Shown: positions 44,550 through 52,928, numbered from the stretch's first letter. The stretch is DNA of 64,000 nucleotides from Paenibacillus sp. PAMC 26794 (GCF_000316035.1 NZ_ANHX01000025.1:124001-188000), one strand, 5' to 3'. Notes: a model not told the origin generated them from the sequence alone. A program made the numbers and translations.

Positions 44550-45041
44550 ATGGCAGCACTTCACGGGCAGCAAAACGCCTTTTACATCCCTTATTCCGTA
44601 GAACAAGAGATGTCAAAGCACATGTTCCTTTCGCTGCCGCAAGAAGCCTGCGGGGTTATGCTGGGTGAAACCGCAGCGGGCGGTATACGAATCAGTCGGT
44701 TTCAGCCCATTCGTAACGTAGCACCTGACCAGCTGCACCATTTTACTCTGGACGATGCCGAATGGATTCGGTGCGTATTCTCCGAGCCCAAGCTCATTGG
44801 TATCTTCCATTCTCATCCGCAGACCAAGCCTGTTCCTTCCTTAGAGGACTTACAAGCTCTTCCGGCCTTCGCCGGTTTGCTTCAGATGTACCTCATCGGC
44901 TCACCCGACCTTACAAGCGGGTTGCGATCTCATATGCATCTGAACGGTTATCTGATTGAATCCTCGAAGGAATCGCAGGATCCGACACACCACGTTGTGC
45001 CTTCATACAATCTGATTCCCGTTCCGTTATGCGTGACTTAG
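44550..45041 (+). CDS. JAMM/MPN domain metalloprotease-like protein (Mov34/PAD-1 family)
   Basis: A 163-residue stand-alone JAB/MPN domain. The zinc motif is complete: Glu in LPQEACGVMLG near residue 32 and HSHPQTKPVPSLED (HxHP, Ser and Asp) near residue 90. Bacterial members cut isopeptide-like bonds or cysteine-carrier-protein conjugates; no ThiS/MoaD-like or E1-like gene is adjacent. AGAGGGG precedes the ATG at 44550. Its last 15 bases overlap the convergent exonuclease gene, and a minus-strand terminator lies before its start, so the whole gene is probably covered by antisense RNA. Confidence 0.87.
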   Translation: MAALHGQQNAFYIPYSVEQEMSKHMFLSLPQEACGVMLGETAAGGIRISRFQPIRNVAPDQLHHFTLDDAEWIRCVFSEPKLIGIFHSHPQTKPVPSLEDLQALPAFAGLLQMYLIGSPDLTSGLRSHMHLNGYLIESSKESQDPTHHVVPSYNLIPVPLCVT

Positions 45042-45764
45042 CTGGGTATAAAGATCACCCAAAGTCTCCACATTTTTACGAGTCATGTCCTCCAAGTAGC
45101 AGGACCATAACTGCGCAGTCATTTTCGAATCTTCCAGTGCATGGTGACGCCCATAGATCGGAATCCCTCTGGATTCCAGCAATTCGTCCAGACCATACCC
45201 CGGCCTGCTTGGTTCAAGCCAGCGGGCCAACATCATCGTATCAATTAAACGATGCGTCAGCCTTACCTTTGAAGTCCGCCACAGAGCTGCATTCAGAAAA
45301 GCTCGGTCATGCGCACTTGCGTGTGCAATCAGAACATTCCCTCCTACAAAAGACATGAAATCATGCAGCCCTTCCAGCAAAGTTGGTGCGTCCAGCGTCA
45401 TCTCCTGTGTAATACCTGTAAGTTCAGTAATATGTTCCGGAACCGCAGTCTTGGACTGCACCACCGTATAGAACTGTTCTCCTTCCAATACCACACCACC
45501 ATGTATACGGACCGCACCAAATGAGATAATCTCATCCCCATGCTGGGGCGAAAAACCCGTCGTTTCCAGATCAAATACAACTGCGTCCAGCTCATTTAGA
45601 GGCGTATGCAGAACCTCAGGTCTGCGCTGTTCTCTCATCATCGAACGGATAAACGCCATGTGTTGCGCCGTAGGGGCTCCCATAATGGAAGCGATGGCGG
45701 AAGGAACCCCTCCCTGACGCAGCGAATTCCAGAATCCTGTATTGCCCCTTGCCGGCTCTCTCAT
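45027..45764 (-). CDS. DEDDh exonuclease (DNA polymerase III epsilon-like)
   Basis: A 245-residue 3'-5' exonuclease. Exo I is VVFDLETTGFSP (Asp, Glu) near residue 65, Exo II lies around IAHASAHDRAFLN with its Asp, and Exo III epsilon is HHALEDSKMTAQLW with the His and Asp. There is no polymerase domain. The ATG at 45764 overlaps the previous gene by 4 bases (ATGA) and has AAGGAG. In many bacteria such an epsilon-like gene is paired with a DUF294 nucleotidyltransferase gene, as here. Substrate unknown. Confidence 0.9.
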   Translation of the reverse strand: MREPARGNTGFWNSLRQGGVPSAIASIMGAPTAQHMAFIRSMMREQRRPEVLHTPLNELDAVVFDLETTGFSPQHGDEIISFGAVRIHGGVVLEGEQFYTVVQSKTAVPEHITELTGITQEMTLDAPTLLEGLHDFMSFVGGNVLIAHASAHDRAFLNAALWRTSKVRLTHRLIDTMMLARWLEPSRPGYGLDELLESRGIPIYGRHHALEDSKMTAQLWSCYLEDMTRKNVETLGDLYTQLSHA

Positions 45765-46849
45765 GGACGTCTCCTTTCTGCAAAACGCAACTGTCTTTGC
45801 AAAGCACGATGCACTCGTCGTACCAACCCGAGCGTATCCCTGAGCTCATAATGAATGTGTTTTTGTTTCATCTGTTTCTCATCCAGGAACCCACTGCTAT
45901 GTTGCAAATCCCCTTGGATGACAACCGGTGTACTTCTGCGAAAGTTCAAAGCGGCAAAGAAGGCCCGCTGGCATGCATCCAGTAATGTAAATGGAACAGC
46001 TTCAAGTGAAGTCAGTCTCTCCATTCTTTTTAACGTAGATGACTCCTTGATCCCATGTTGCAAAGCCAAATAACGGGCACTGTTCACCAGCGGAATGTAC
46101 AAACCATACTTAACATCAAATCCGCCTGCATGTTCACCAAATCGTTCTGTGACCACACGTCCAAGTACATTTAATGTAGCTTTATGTTTAACCGTATTGC
46201 GAAGAACTGCATCCGAAAGTTCAGGAACAAGTCTGAACTGTTCATAAAAACTCGTGATCCATTCCTCCGCCAGACTTTGCTCACCTGCAACAAAACGCAT
46301 GTCTGAAGCAATAATCAGATTACGAACGGGCTCCCAATTCAGATCCGAACTCCAATCTGCTAATTGTTGCTTCCATGACGCCAGCGTTTTTCTCCAAAGT
46401 GGCTCAGAGCACATGACTTTGCCTTCGCACTTGGCGTAACCAAGCTCTTCTAACATATCCGTCATTCGCTGTCCGAGGTCGGCAAAATAGTCCTCTTTAC
46501 CTTCATGCGGAGTATCGCTAATGATCATGCCATTATCCTGATCACTCCATAACGTTGCTTCTTCCCTGCCCGAACTGCCAAATACGATAAAGGCATAGGG
46601 GACGGGAGGTTGGCCGAAGCCTTCCTCAACCATCCCCTGAATGCATAACTCTACTGCTTTCCGTGCAATCCGGTCATGCAGTTCATTTACCGTTTGGTAC
46701 CACTCGATCGGCGACAAGGAAGCGGACAACAATTCCTGGAGCTCGTTCTGTAATATTACACGTGCCTGACGCAGTTCTTGAGAAGACACCGCACCATCGA
46801 TTCCCTGATAAGACCAGGAATAGTTTGTATACGAGATGGGTTCCATCAT
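45761..46849 (-). CDS. DUF294-type nucleotidyltransferase (GlnD-like N-terminal fold)
   Basis: About 362 residues. A helical N-terminal region is followed by the nucleotidyltransferase motif FGSSGREEATLWSDQDNG (Gly-Ser and the Asp-x-Asp pair) near residue 105, and by a C-terminal DUF294_C helical domain. The catalytic motif resembles that of GlnD, which uridylylates PII. Here there are no CBS or cNMP domains in front, unlike many DUF294 proteins. The ATG at 46849 has AAGGAGG 6 bases upstream; a longer frame to 46882 is possible. It lies between the ammonium transporter and the exonuclease genes and overlaps the latter by 4 bases. Confidence 0.87.
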   Translation of the reverse strand: MMEPISYTNYSWSYQGIDGAVSSQELRQARVILQNELQELLSASLSPIEWYQTVNELHDRIARKAVELCIQGMVEEGFGQPPVPYAFIVFGSSGREEATLWSDQDNGMIISDTPHEGKEDYFADLGQRMTDMLEELGYAKCEGKVMCSEPLWRKTLASWKQQLADWSSDLNWEPVRNLIIASDMRFVAGEQSLAEEWITSFYEQFRLVPELSDAVLRNTVKHKATLNVLGRVVTERFGEHAGGFDVKYGLYIPLVNSARYLALQHGIKESSTLKRMERLTSLEAVPFTLLDACQRAFFAALNFRRSTPVVIQGDLQHSSGFLDEKQMKQKHIHYELRDTLGLVRRVHRALQRQLRFAERRRP

Positions 46850-46887
46850 GTCCAGCCTCCTTGAAGCATGATTCAGCATCATTCACC

Positions 46888-48288
46888 TCAGGAGCTGAAC
46901 GTACCGCCACCCGATTTAGAATCTACATTTTTCATTTGTTCAGGGTATCCGTAAGTACCGTGCTCACTGATATCCAGACCCACTGTTTCTTCTTCTTCAG
47001 TAACACGGATGCCCATGATCGCTTTCATTCCGCCCAGAATAATGAAGGACATCACCAGTACGAAGGCAAAAGCACCTGCCAGACCTAGAAGTTGTACCCC
47101 CAATTGGTGGAATCCACCACCATAGAACAGACCCGCTTGACCTACACCCGCATTCTCGGCAAGTTCAGGAGTAGCGAACAAGCCCGTGGAGATCGCACCC
47201 CACATACCAGCAATACCATGTACGGAGAAAGCGTAGATTGGATCGTCAATTCCTTTACGATCGAAGTACTGTGCTGTGAAGAATGTGATGATACCCGCCA
47301 AAGCACCGATAACCAGCGCTGCCCAAGGTTCAACGAATGCACATGCTCCTGTAATCGCAACGAGTGCCGCAAGCACACCGTTTAACATGCTAGGAATATC
47401 AGACTTACCCAGTACTGCCCATGAGATCAACAGCGCAGCAACACCACCGGCTGCTGCAGCTACGTTTGTAGTCAATGCAACATAACCGAAGAATCCATCT
47501 CCCATGGCAGATAATGTACTACCTGGGTTGAATCCGAACCAACCGATCCAGAGGATAATAACCCCGAGTACGGAATACACTTGGTTGTGACCTGGAATGA
47601 TGTTAGGTTTGCCGTCTTTGTTATATTTACCAATACGTGGTTTCAACAAGATGGTCGCTACCAATGCTGCAGTCGCACCAGTCAAGTGAACAACCGTCGA
47701 TCCTGCAAAGTCTTGCATACCCAACTCAGCCAACCAGCCACCGCCCCATACCCAGTGAGCAACAACCGGATACATGATAATGGTATACAGTGTACCGAAA
47801 ACAATATATACGCTCATCTTTGCACGTTCAGCCATACCACCGCAGGCAATGGCCAGAGATACCGCCGCAAAGGCGAGGTGGAATACGAATTTAATAGTCA
47901 GTGGAACATCGGAGAAAGCCAGTGATTCGAAGGAAGCAGCCATCTTGTCACCACTCAGGAAGAATCCTGTTGTTCCAAAGAAGCTGTTACCATTACCGAA
48001 ACCAAGACCGAAACCCAAAGCCCAGAAGGCAATAACTGAAATTCCCAAAGTCAGGATGGTCTTACCCGCAATGTGTCCTGCATTCTTCATTCGTGTTGAA
48101 CCCGCTTCGAGTAAAGCAAATCCCCCTTGCATCAAGAACACGAGTACAACAGCCAAAAACGTAAAGGCTGAGTTCAAACCACTTTGAAGTTCAATGTTAG
48201 TCGGACCCTCCGCAGCCGCAAATGCGCTAACCGGAAAAGCGAACAAAGTAAGCATTACTAACATGGAAACCAACCATTTCTTTCTCAT
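46888..48288 (-). CDS. amt: Ammonium transporter (Amt/Mep/Rh family)
   Basis: A 466-residue membrane channel. The signal-like first segment ends AFAAAEG and is followed by 11 helices. Family marks include VFLMQGGFALLEAGSTR, GCHLAGA-type VVHLTGATAALVA with a pore His, ILWIGWFGFNPGSTL, and AVHGIAG-type SVHGIAGMWG with the second pore His. The C-terminal tail GIRVTEEEETVGLDISEHG is the segment that PII proteins contact in homologues. No glnK follows; instead a GlnD-like gene comes 38 bases later. The ATG at 48288 follows AGAGGGAG. Confidence 0.94.
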   Translation of the reverse strand: MRKKWLVSMLVMLTLFAFPVSAFAAAEGPTNIELQSGLNSAFTFLAVVLVFLMQGGFALLEAGSTRMKNAGHIAGKTILTLGISVIAFWALGFGLGFGNGNSFFGTTGFFLSGDKMAASFESLAFSDVPLTIKFVFHLAFAAVSLAIACGGMAERAKMSVYIVFGTLYTIIMYPVVAHWVWGGGWLAELGMQDFAGSTVVHLTGATAALVATILLKPRIGKYNKDGKPNIIPGHNQVYSVLGVIILWIGWFGFNPGSTLSAMGDGFFGYVALTTNVAAAAGGVAALLISWAVLGKSDIPSMLNGVLAALVAITGACAFVEPWAALVIGALAGIITFFTAQYFDRKGIDDPIYAFSVHGIAGMWGAISTGLFATPELAENAGVGQAGLFYGGGFHQLGVQLLGLAGAFAFVLVMSFIILGGMKAIMGIRVTEEEETVGLDISEHGTYGYPEQMKNVDSKSGGGTFSS

Positions 48289-48344
48289 ATACCCCACTCC
48301 CTCTTGTGTTAAGTTTCTTCACATAACGTGAAACTCTTAATGTC

Positions 48345-48374
48345 ATTATAAGCAGAAGAGAGGAAAGTTGACAA
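48345..48374 (-). promoter_or_regulatory. SigA-type promoter of the amt operon
   Basis: On the minus strand -35 TTGTCA (48369-48374), an 18-base spacer and -10 TATAAT (48345-48350) lie about 57 bases before the amt start. I see no clear GlnR/TnrA box (TGTNA-N7-TNACA) next to it. The stretch 48375-48505 shows nothing else. Confidence 0.75.
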
Positions 48375-48509
48375 GAGTATTTTCATCAAAATTGAAAATT
48401 ATTTCTGGGAATAAAGTCATACGTCTTTTTCTTGCACTTAAGTACATAATCACATTCTATGAGTACATAGATATAGAAATGCAGTATGCTGATTGCTAAA
48501 GCATAACGT

Positions 48510-48539
48510 TTGACTGTACGGTTAAAGATCATGTATCAT
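48510..48539 (+). promoter_or_regulatory. Candidate promoter of the MerR / YugP genes
   Basis: -35 TTGACT (48510-48515) and -10 TATCAT (48534-48539), 18 bases apart, about 100 bases before the MerR-type gene. No MerR-style long-spacer dyad (19-20 bases) is evident. Confidence 0.55.
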
Positions 48540-48639
48540 ACTTATTAGTAAGAAAATTGGGCGTAGTCTAGAAATTCACAAGTGGAAACTACAATTCCCT
48601 ACATTTGAACTTGCAAGCGAGGTGAATATCATTGGGGAT

Positions 48640-49068
48640 ATGAAACTTTTTCGGATTGGCGAACTTGCCAAGACCGCTGGTGTTAGTGAACGGACGATTG
48701 ATTATTACACAAAGCTTGGACTAATCGCTCCCGAAGAACGTACACAAAAAAATTATCGTCTCTATAGTAATGAAACTTTAACGAGGCTTGAACGTATTGT
48801 ACAGATGAAACAAGAGAAGTATAGTCTCGACGAGATTAAGCAATCTCTTGAGAAGTGGCGTCTGGTTAGTACAGAAGAACAAGTTGCCAGCAAATTAACA
48901 ACATTGGAACTTCATGTACAACAACTTGAGCGAGAGGTTAATGAACTCAAACCGCTACTTGGAGAGATGAAACCTGTACAAGCACGTAAAATGATGGCAG
49001 GACTCCTCACCAAAAGTGCCGGTACAATGGAGGCACTTAAAATCTTGCTTGAGAACACCATGATGTAG
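48640..49068 (+). CDS. MerR-family transcriptional regulator
   Basis: About 142 residues. The winged helix reads LFRIGELAKTAGVSERTIDYYTKLGLI, followed by YRLYSNETLTRLERIVQMKQ. A dimerisation coiled coil is visible at about 85-115 (TTLELHVQQLEREVNELKPLL). There is no Cys-rich metal loop, so it probably does not sense metals. The ATG at 48640 is chosen from the family N-terminus; an in-frame GTG at 48622 is possible, as neither has ideal spacing. It lies 28 bases before yugP on the same strand and may control it. Confidence 0.88.
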   Translation: MKLFRIGELAKTAGVSERTIDYYTKLGLIAPEERTQKNYRLYSNETLTRLERIVQMKQEKYSLDEIKQSLEKWRLVSTEEQVASKLTTLELHVQQLEREVNELKPLLGEMKPVQARKMMAGLLTKSAGTMEALKILLENTMM

Positions 49069-49096
49069 CTTATTTTCAGAAAGCGGAGGAATGAAT

Positions 49097-49777
49097 ATGA
49101 GTTTTAATAACGGTATGTTCGTATTGATCATTATCGCCTTTTTGCTCTCTTTATGGGCGCAATTTCGCGTTAAAGGTACGTTTAGACGTTGGTCGGAGGT
49201 ACCGAACCAGAACGGAATGACTGGTTACGATGCCGCTCGCCAGATGCTTGATGCTAACGGGCTGCATGATGTTCCAATTGAACCTGTACGTGGTACACTC
49301 TCTGATCACTATGATCCGATCAATCGGGTTGTACGTTTATCTGAACCAGTATATTACGAAAACTCAATCTCAGCTGTTTCGGTAGCGTGTCACGAAGTTG
49401 GCCACGCCATTCAGCATAAAGAAAATTATCCGATGCTGGCACTGCGTCACCGGATCTTCCCAATTGTGAACTTTGCATCCGGATTAGCTCCATTCCTGTT
49501 AATTGCAGGATTCATCTTCAATGCCATGAACCTTGTAGGTATCGGTATCATCTTCTTCTCCGTAACTGTAGCATTCCAACTCATCACTTTACCGGTTGAG
49601 TTCAATGCAAGTAATCGAGCCAGAGAGATTATGGTATCCGAAGGGTACATCCGTAATGAAGAAGAAAAAGGTGTTGCAAAAGTTCTGAATGCCGCAGCCT
49701 TGACTTACGTTGCTGCAGCGTTGATCTCACTGCTTGAGTTGATTCGTTACATCGGAATCTTCAACAGCCGCGATTAA
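49097..49777 (+). CDS. Membrane zinc metallopeptidase, YugP family
   Basis: A 226-residue membrane protein. A transmembrane helix at the N-terminus precedes the zinc motif VACHEVGHAIQHKENY (HExxH as His-Glu-Val-Gly-His) near residue 97. Two or three further helices follow and LPVEFNASNRA gives the family's third-ligand region. Function is unknown; it is thought to act in the membrane, and the name rests on the motif plus the topology. The ATG at 49097 has GGAGG 7 bases upstream; the ATG at 49091 is adjacent to the ribosome site. Likely co-transcribed with the MerR gene. Confidence 0.88.
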   Translation: MSFNNGMFVLIIIAFLLSLWAQFRVKGTFRRWSEVPNQNGMTGYDAARQMLDANGLHDVPIEPVRGTLSDHYDPINRVVRLSEPVYYENSISAVSVACHEVGHAIQHKENYPMLALRHRIFPIVNFASGLAPFLLIAGFIFNAMNLVGIGIIFFSVTVAFQLITLPVEFNASNRAREIMVSEGYIRNEEEKGVAKVLNAAALTYVAAALISLLELIRYIGIFNSRD

Positions 49778-49797
49778 TTGGATACCTGATACAACAA

Positions 49798-49842
49798 CAA
49801 AACAATACCCCACCGTTAATCGGATGGGGTATTGTTTTGTTG
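49798..49842. terminator. Bidirectional terminator between yugP and the LysR gene
   Basis: A long stem (AACAAAACAATACCCCA with its complement) and a loop holding the stop codon of the convergent LysR gene at 49816. T-rich tracts flank both sides through the stem ends, so it should serve both genes. Confidence 0.85.
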
Positions 49843-50727
49843 TAAACCGAAATAATCAAGCAAGAATGAACGAAAGGACTGAGCAACCAGCGGCAGTTTA
49901 TCATGCGCACGATGAATTAACCCAATGGTCCGTGTTACTTTGGGATGGGAAATGGCCACATGTGCCGGTTGCAACGGATTCGTCTGGAATAACGCCATCT
50001 CAGGCAGCAGACTTACCCCCATGCCCGCGGCGACCAATCCACGAATGGTGTCGGTTTCTTCCCCTTCAAAAGCGATCTTAGGTGTAAAACCAGCTTCCAG
50101 ACAGGCATGCCACACAATAGGACGAAGAGAATAACCTTTGCTGAACAATACAAACTTATCATCCTTAAGTTGTTCAAGCGCGATTGTGTCTTCACCAGCT
50201 AACGGATGATTCGGAGGAAGGATGGCATGTAATTCTTCCGTGAGTACAATATCACCATCTACTTGATCATGCTTCTCGGGAAAAGGAGAAATGAATGCCA
50301 AGTCTACCTCTCCGGATAACACATCACGAATCAGTGTAGGGAACATCCCCTGCTTGAATCTGAATTTCACGTTGGGGTAGCGCTGACGGAAAGCAGCCAC
50401 AACGGAAGGAATGAGATGAATCCCCAGGCTATGCGGAAATCCAATTCGAATCTCTCCATGCTCCGGGTCCAGAAACTCATGAACTTCCCCAACTGCCTTG
50501 TCCAAATCTTTCAAAATGCCTTCAATTCGTTTGCAAAAAAGCTGCCCCACTGCAGTCAACTGCAGGTTTCGTCCCTTTTGCATAAAAAGGTCCACGCCCA
50601 GTTCTTCTTCCAGCTGATGAATCTGACGACTCACCGCCGACTGTGCCACATGCAACTCTTCAGCAGCCTGTGTTACATGTTCCTTCTGTGCCACTTTCAA
50701 AAAGTAATGCAACTGTCTTAATTCCAC
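49816..50727 (-). CDS. LysR-family regulator, GltC-like
   Basis: A 303-residue LysR-type regulator. The helix-turn-helix reads HVTQAAEELHVAQSAVSRQI. The overall pattern MELRQLHYFLKVAQ, the segment FLDPEHGEIRIGFPHSLG and the tail segment GLVAAGMGVSLLPEM follow B. subtilis GltC closely in my memory. GltC controls glutamate synthase. No gltAB lies in the window, so the target is unknown. The GTG start at 50727 has GGAG 11 bases upstream. The terminator hairpin contains its stop codon. Confidence 0.87.
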   Translation of the reverse strand: MELRQLHYFLKVAQKEHVTQAAEELHVAQSAVSRQIHQLEEELGVDLFMQKGRNLQLTAVGQLFCKRIEGILKDLDKAVGEVHEFLDPEHGEIRIGFPHSLGIHLIPSVVAAFRQRYPNVKFRFKQGMFPTLIRDVLSGEVDLAFISPFPEKHDQVDGDIVLTEELHAILPPNHPLAGEDTIALEQLKDDKFVLFSKGYSLRPIVWHACLEAGFTPKIAFEGEETDTIRGLVAAGMGVSLLPEMALFQTNPLQPAHVAISHPKVTRTIGLIHRAHDKLPLVAQSFRSFLLDYFGLQQNNTPSD

Positions 50728-50796
50728 TCCCCTGATCGCTCCAATCTGTTATACCCTACTTATCCTTGATTACATTCCATCTTGAGAACGTTCTGA

Positions 50797-51423
50797 CTAC
50801 CGCTTTAAGCTACGGGGTTTCCACAATCTAATCAACAGTCCGTAAATAAAGAATCCACCCAACAATCCTCCGAGGTGTGCCATCCAATTGATGCCCGACA
50901 TGGCGAAGGAGAATATGATCCCGAACAAAAGCAGAGTGTACATCGTTTTGCGCGAAGCCTCGTCCATCATCGTTCGCTGGAACAGCGCTACGTACAGGAA
51001 TGCACCATAGACGGCATAGATCGCTCCTGATGCACCTACCGAGATGGTAATACTCCCAATCGAGTTGTACCATGCAACAGCAAGAATATTACCCAATACG
51101 CCGCCACCCAGGTACAATACACCATACCTTAACGACCCGAGCAACCGCTCCATCGGTGGCGCAAATACGATTAACGCAAAGCTGTTAAACAATAAATGAC
51201 TGAAGCCCGCATGCAGGAAGATGGATGTGATGTAACGCCACCATTCCTGTGCGAACAGTTCATGATTCGTAAGTGCCCCAAATTTCAGCAGCACCATATT
51301 GTTCGTTGAGCCACCGTTCACCGTTAACACAATAAACATCACAACATTGGCAATTAAAAAAAGCGACGTCAAAGGGAAATACTTCAAATAACCTTTCCAG
51401 TTCTCATAGCGAATAAATATCAT
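50797..51423 (-). CDS. Rhomboid-family intramembrane serine protease
   Basis: A 208-residue integral membrane protease with six helices. The catalytic Ser is in SVGASGAIYAVYG and the His in NWMAHLGGLLGGFF; an Asn/His element for the oxyanion hole is in GFSHLLFNSFAL. Substrates unknown. The ATG at 51423 is preceded by GGAGTG at 13 bases, a long spacing, with AAAGAAG closer. Single gene, divergent from tpx. Confidence 0.92.
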   Translation of the reverse strand: MIFIRYENWKGYLKYFPLTSLFLIANVVMFIVLTVNGGSTNNMVLLKFGALTNHELFAQEWWRYITSIFLHAGFSHLLFNSFALIVFAPPMERLLGSLRYGVLYLGGGVLGNILAVAWYNSIGSITISVGASGAIYAVYGAFLYVALFQRTMMDEASRKTMYTLLLFGIIFSFAMSGINWMAHLGGLLGGFFIYGLLIRLWKPRSLKR

Positions 51424-51489
51424 AAATTTCTTCTTTCACTCCACCCTGTTCAGATCGGACTAACATCTCTGATCCATCGTAATGGTACA

Positions 51490-51528
51490 TGTCCGAATTG
51501 GACAATGCCTTTCATAAAAGATTATAAT
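51490..51528 (+). promoter_or_regulatory. tpx promoter with overlapping inverted repeat
   Basis: -35 TGGACA (51499-51504) and -10 TATAAT (51523-51528) are 18 bases apart. The -35 forms the right half of TGTCC-N5-GGACA (51490-51504), a possible operator. It does not match the PerR box (TTATAAT-N-ATTATAA), of which only one half, TTATAAT at 51522-51528, is present. Confidence 0.6.
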
Positions 51529-51571
51529 GGATTTTGGCACGGATCACCAATTTATAAGGAGGAACATTATT

Positions 51572-52090
51572 ATGACACAAGAACGTACAGGCGCAGCCAC
51601 ATTTAAAGGCAACCCTATTACATTGATCGGACCCGAACTGAAAGTGGGCGATCAAGCACCTGATTTTACACTGAGCAAAAACCTGGTTGAAGATGCATCA
51701 TTGAAAGACTTCGCAGGCAAAATCAAATTAATCAGCGTTGTTCCTTCCCTGGATACTGGCGTATGCGATGCGCAAACTCGTCGTTTCAACGTTGAAGCCG
51801 GAGAGCTGGGAGACAATGTTGTTGTCTTAACAGTAAGCGTTGACCTTCCGTTCGCTCAAGCCCGTTGGTGTGGAGCAGCTGGTGTTGACCGCGTAGTTAC
51901 ATTGTCAGACTACAAAACACGTTCTTTCGGTGAAGACTACGGCGTTCTGATCAAAGAATTCCAACTCGACATGCGCTCCATTTTTGTTGTGGATGCCGAA
52001 GACCGGATTACATATGTGGAGTATTTGCCTGAAATGACAGACTCCCCTAACTTCGAACAAGCGATTGCTGCTGTAAAAGCTTTGCTGTAG
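51572..52090 (+). CDS. tpx: Thiol peroxidase (Tpx, atypical 2-Cys peroxiredoxin)
   Basis: A 172-residue cytoplasmic peroxidase reducing hydrogen peroxide and organic peroxides with thioredoxin. The peroxidatic Cys lies in [15 protein letters not shown] near residue 60 and the resolving Cys in [10 protein letters not shown] near residue 94, the Tpx spacing. AAGGAGG precedes the ATG at 51572; the frame extension to 51527 lies over the promoter region and is not coding. Monocistronic with a terminator. Confidence 0.95.
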   Translation: MTQERTGAATFKGNPITLIGPELKVGDQAPDFTLSKNLVEDASLKDFAGKIKLISVVPSLDTGVCDAQTRRFNVEAGELGDNVVVLTVSVDLPFAQARWCGAAGVDRVVTLSDYKTRSFGEDYGVLIKEFQLDMRSIFVVDAEDRITYVEYLPEMTDSPNFEQAIAAVKALL

Positions 52091-52111
52091 AAGTTACCAC
52101 ACGTTCAGAAC

Positions 52112-52145
52112 AAAAGCGAGGAAGGTTAACCTTCACTCGCTTTTT
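52112..52145 (+). terminator. Rho-independent terminator of tpx
   Basis: Outer stem AAAAGCGAG/CTCGCTTTT extended by GAAGG/CCTTC with one bulged base and loop TTAA, ending in TTTTTGTT. It begins 21 bases after the tpx stop. Confidence 0.88.
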
Positions 52146-52162
52146 GTTATTTATCTTCTATT

Positions 52163-52555
52163 TCAATCATTCGCTTTATACTTGCTTAGCTTCTTATCCA
52201 GTACAGAGAATAAGTTCATAATCGTGCGATAATTGGAACCCAAGTCTCCAAGTGAACCACGTGAAGCTGAATACATATCGACCGCACTGCGAACAGGACT
52301 TACTGAGATAATGGAAACTGTAATATCCATCGTCCGTCCAAAAGTAGTCCGCTTCTCCAGAATAACTTCTCCAACAGAAGGTACTTCATGCAGCACTTTA
52401 TAACCCGGAATCTTTTTGAGTGTCGAAGAGACCTCTTCCCAGGCTCTGTCTTTGGATAAGTTATAATACCGTGTTTTTAATTTGGGATCCTTGGCTCGAT
52501 CGCTGGTCCCCTCCATGCTGCGGATGATACCGACGAGCGTTCTCTTTAAGGTCAA
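52163..52555 (-). CDS. DUF1499 family protein
   Basis: A 130-residue protein that fits the DUF1499 pattern: TKRTLVG-type start, DPKLKTRYYNLSKDRAWEEV, LHEVPSVGEVILEKRT, and the C-terminal VRSAVDMYSASRGSLGDLGSNYRTI, in which Arg-Ser and Ser-Arg-x-Gly-x-Gly-D-x-G-x-N are the family's conserved block. No signal peptide. Function unknown. The start is TTG at 52555, 7 bases after AAAGGAGG; the longer frame to 52633 has no ribosome site. Confidence 0.8.
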   Translation of the reverse strand: MTLKRTLVGIIRSMEGTSDRAKDPKLKTRYYNLSKDRAWEEVSSTLKKIPGYKVLHEVPSVGEVILEKRTTFGRTMDITVSIISVSPVRSAVDMYSASRGSLGDLGSNYRTIMNLFSVLDKKLSKYKAND

Positions 52556-52680
52556 GACCCTTCCTCCTTTGAATGTAACCGTTCCATTTATGTATCTTAG
52601 TGTAACATTGTTCAAGTAGTAACAAAAGGGCAAGCATCATATTTATCGTAAAACCAATCAAAAACATTAATGACAACTTA

Positions 52681-52928
52681 AAAACACCCTGAAATTCCTT
52701 CTGAAGAGGAAAAGTCAGGGTGCTGTACATGAAGATTTAGGAACCCGCCTATGCCGTCCGGCTACATTGTCTTATGAACCTGCTTGGCAGGTGGGTGACC
52801 GCAAAAATGCTTTTTGAAGTCCCCATGTCGTATAGACAGGGCTTTTCAGCAACATTCTGTGTTGATCTCCCGAAGACATCATCATTGGTTCAAAACAACG
52901 AATAACCGAAACGTACATCGCAGGATGT
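52681..52928 (-). ncRNA. ssrS: Structured small RNA, probable 6S RNA
   Basis: A non-coding region of about 250 bases with its own strong promoter and terminator on the minus strand. The predicted transcript is a long rod: 5' GTACAT (52925-52930 region) pairs with 3' ATGTAC (52725-52730), TGAACC near 52887-52892 pairs with GGTTCA near 52776-52781, and the tip is CCCTGTC-UAUAC-GACATGGG. A 3' bubble segment can form its own hairpin (CAAAAAGCATTTTTG). Length, rod shape and the TTTTGAAC stretch about 40 bases from the 5' end, resembling the product-RNA template of B. subtilis 6S-1, suggest 6S RNA, which binds the SigA holoenzyme. The terminator stem is 52685-52692 with 52715-52722, then TTTTT. Confidence 0.62.

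Noticed and set aside
48340..48420. GlnR/TnrA site at the amt promoter
   Set aside because: No TGTNA-N7-TNACA match; the nearby AATTTTC/GAAAATT symmetry is AT-rich and weak.
51522..51535. PerR box at tpx
   Set aside because: Only one half-site TTATAAT, which is simply the -10 element; the second half is missing.
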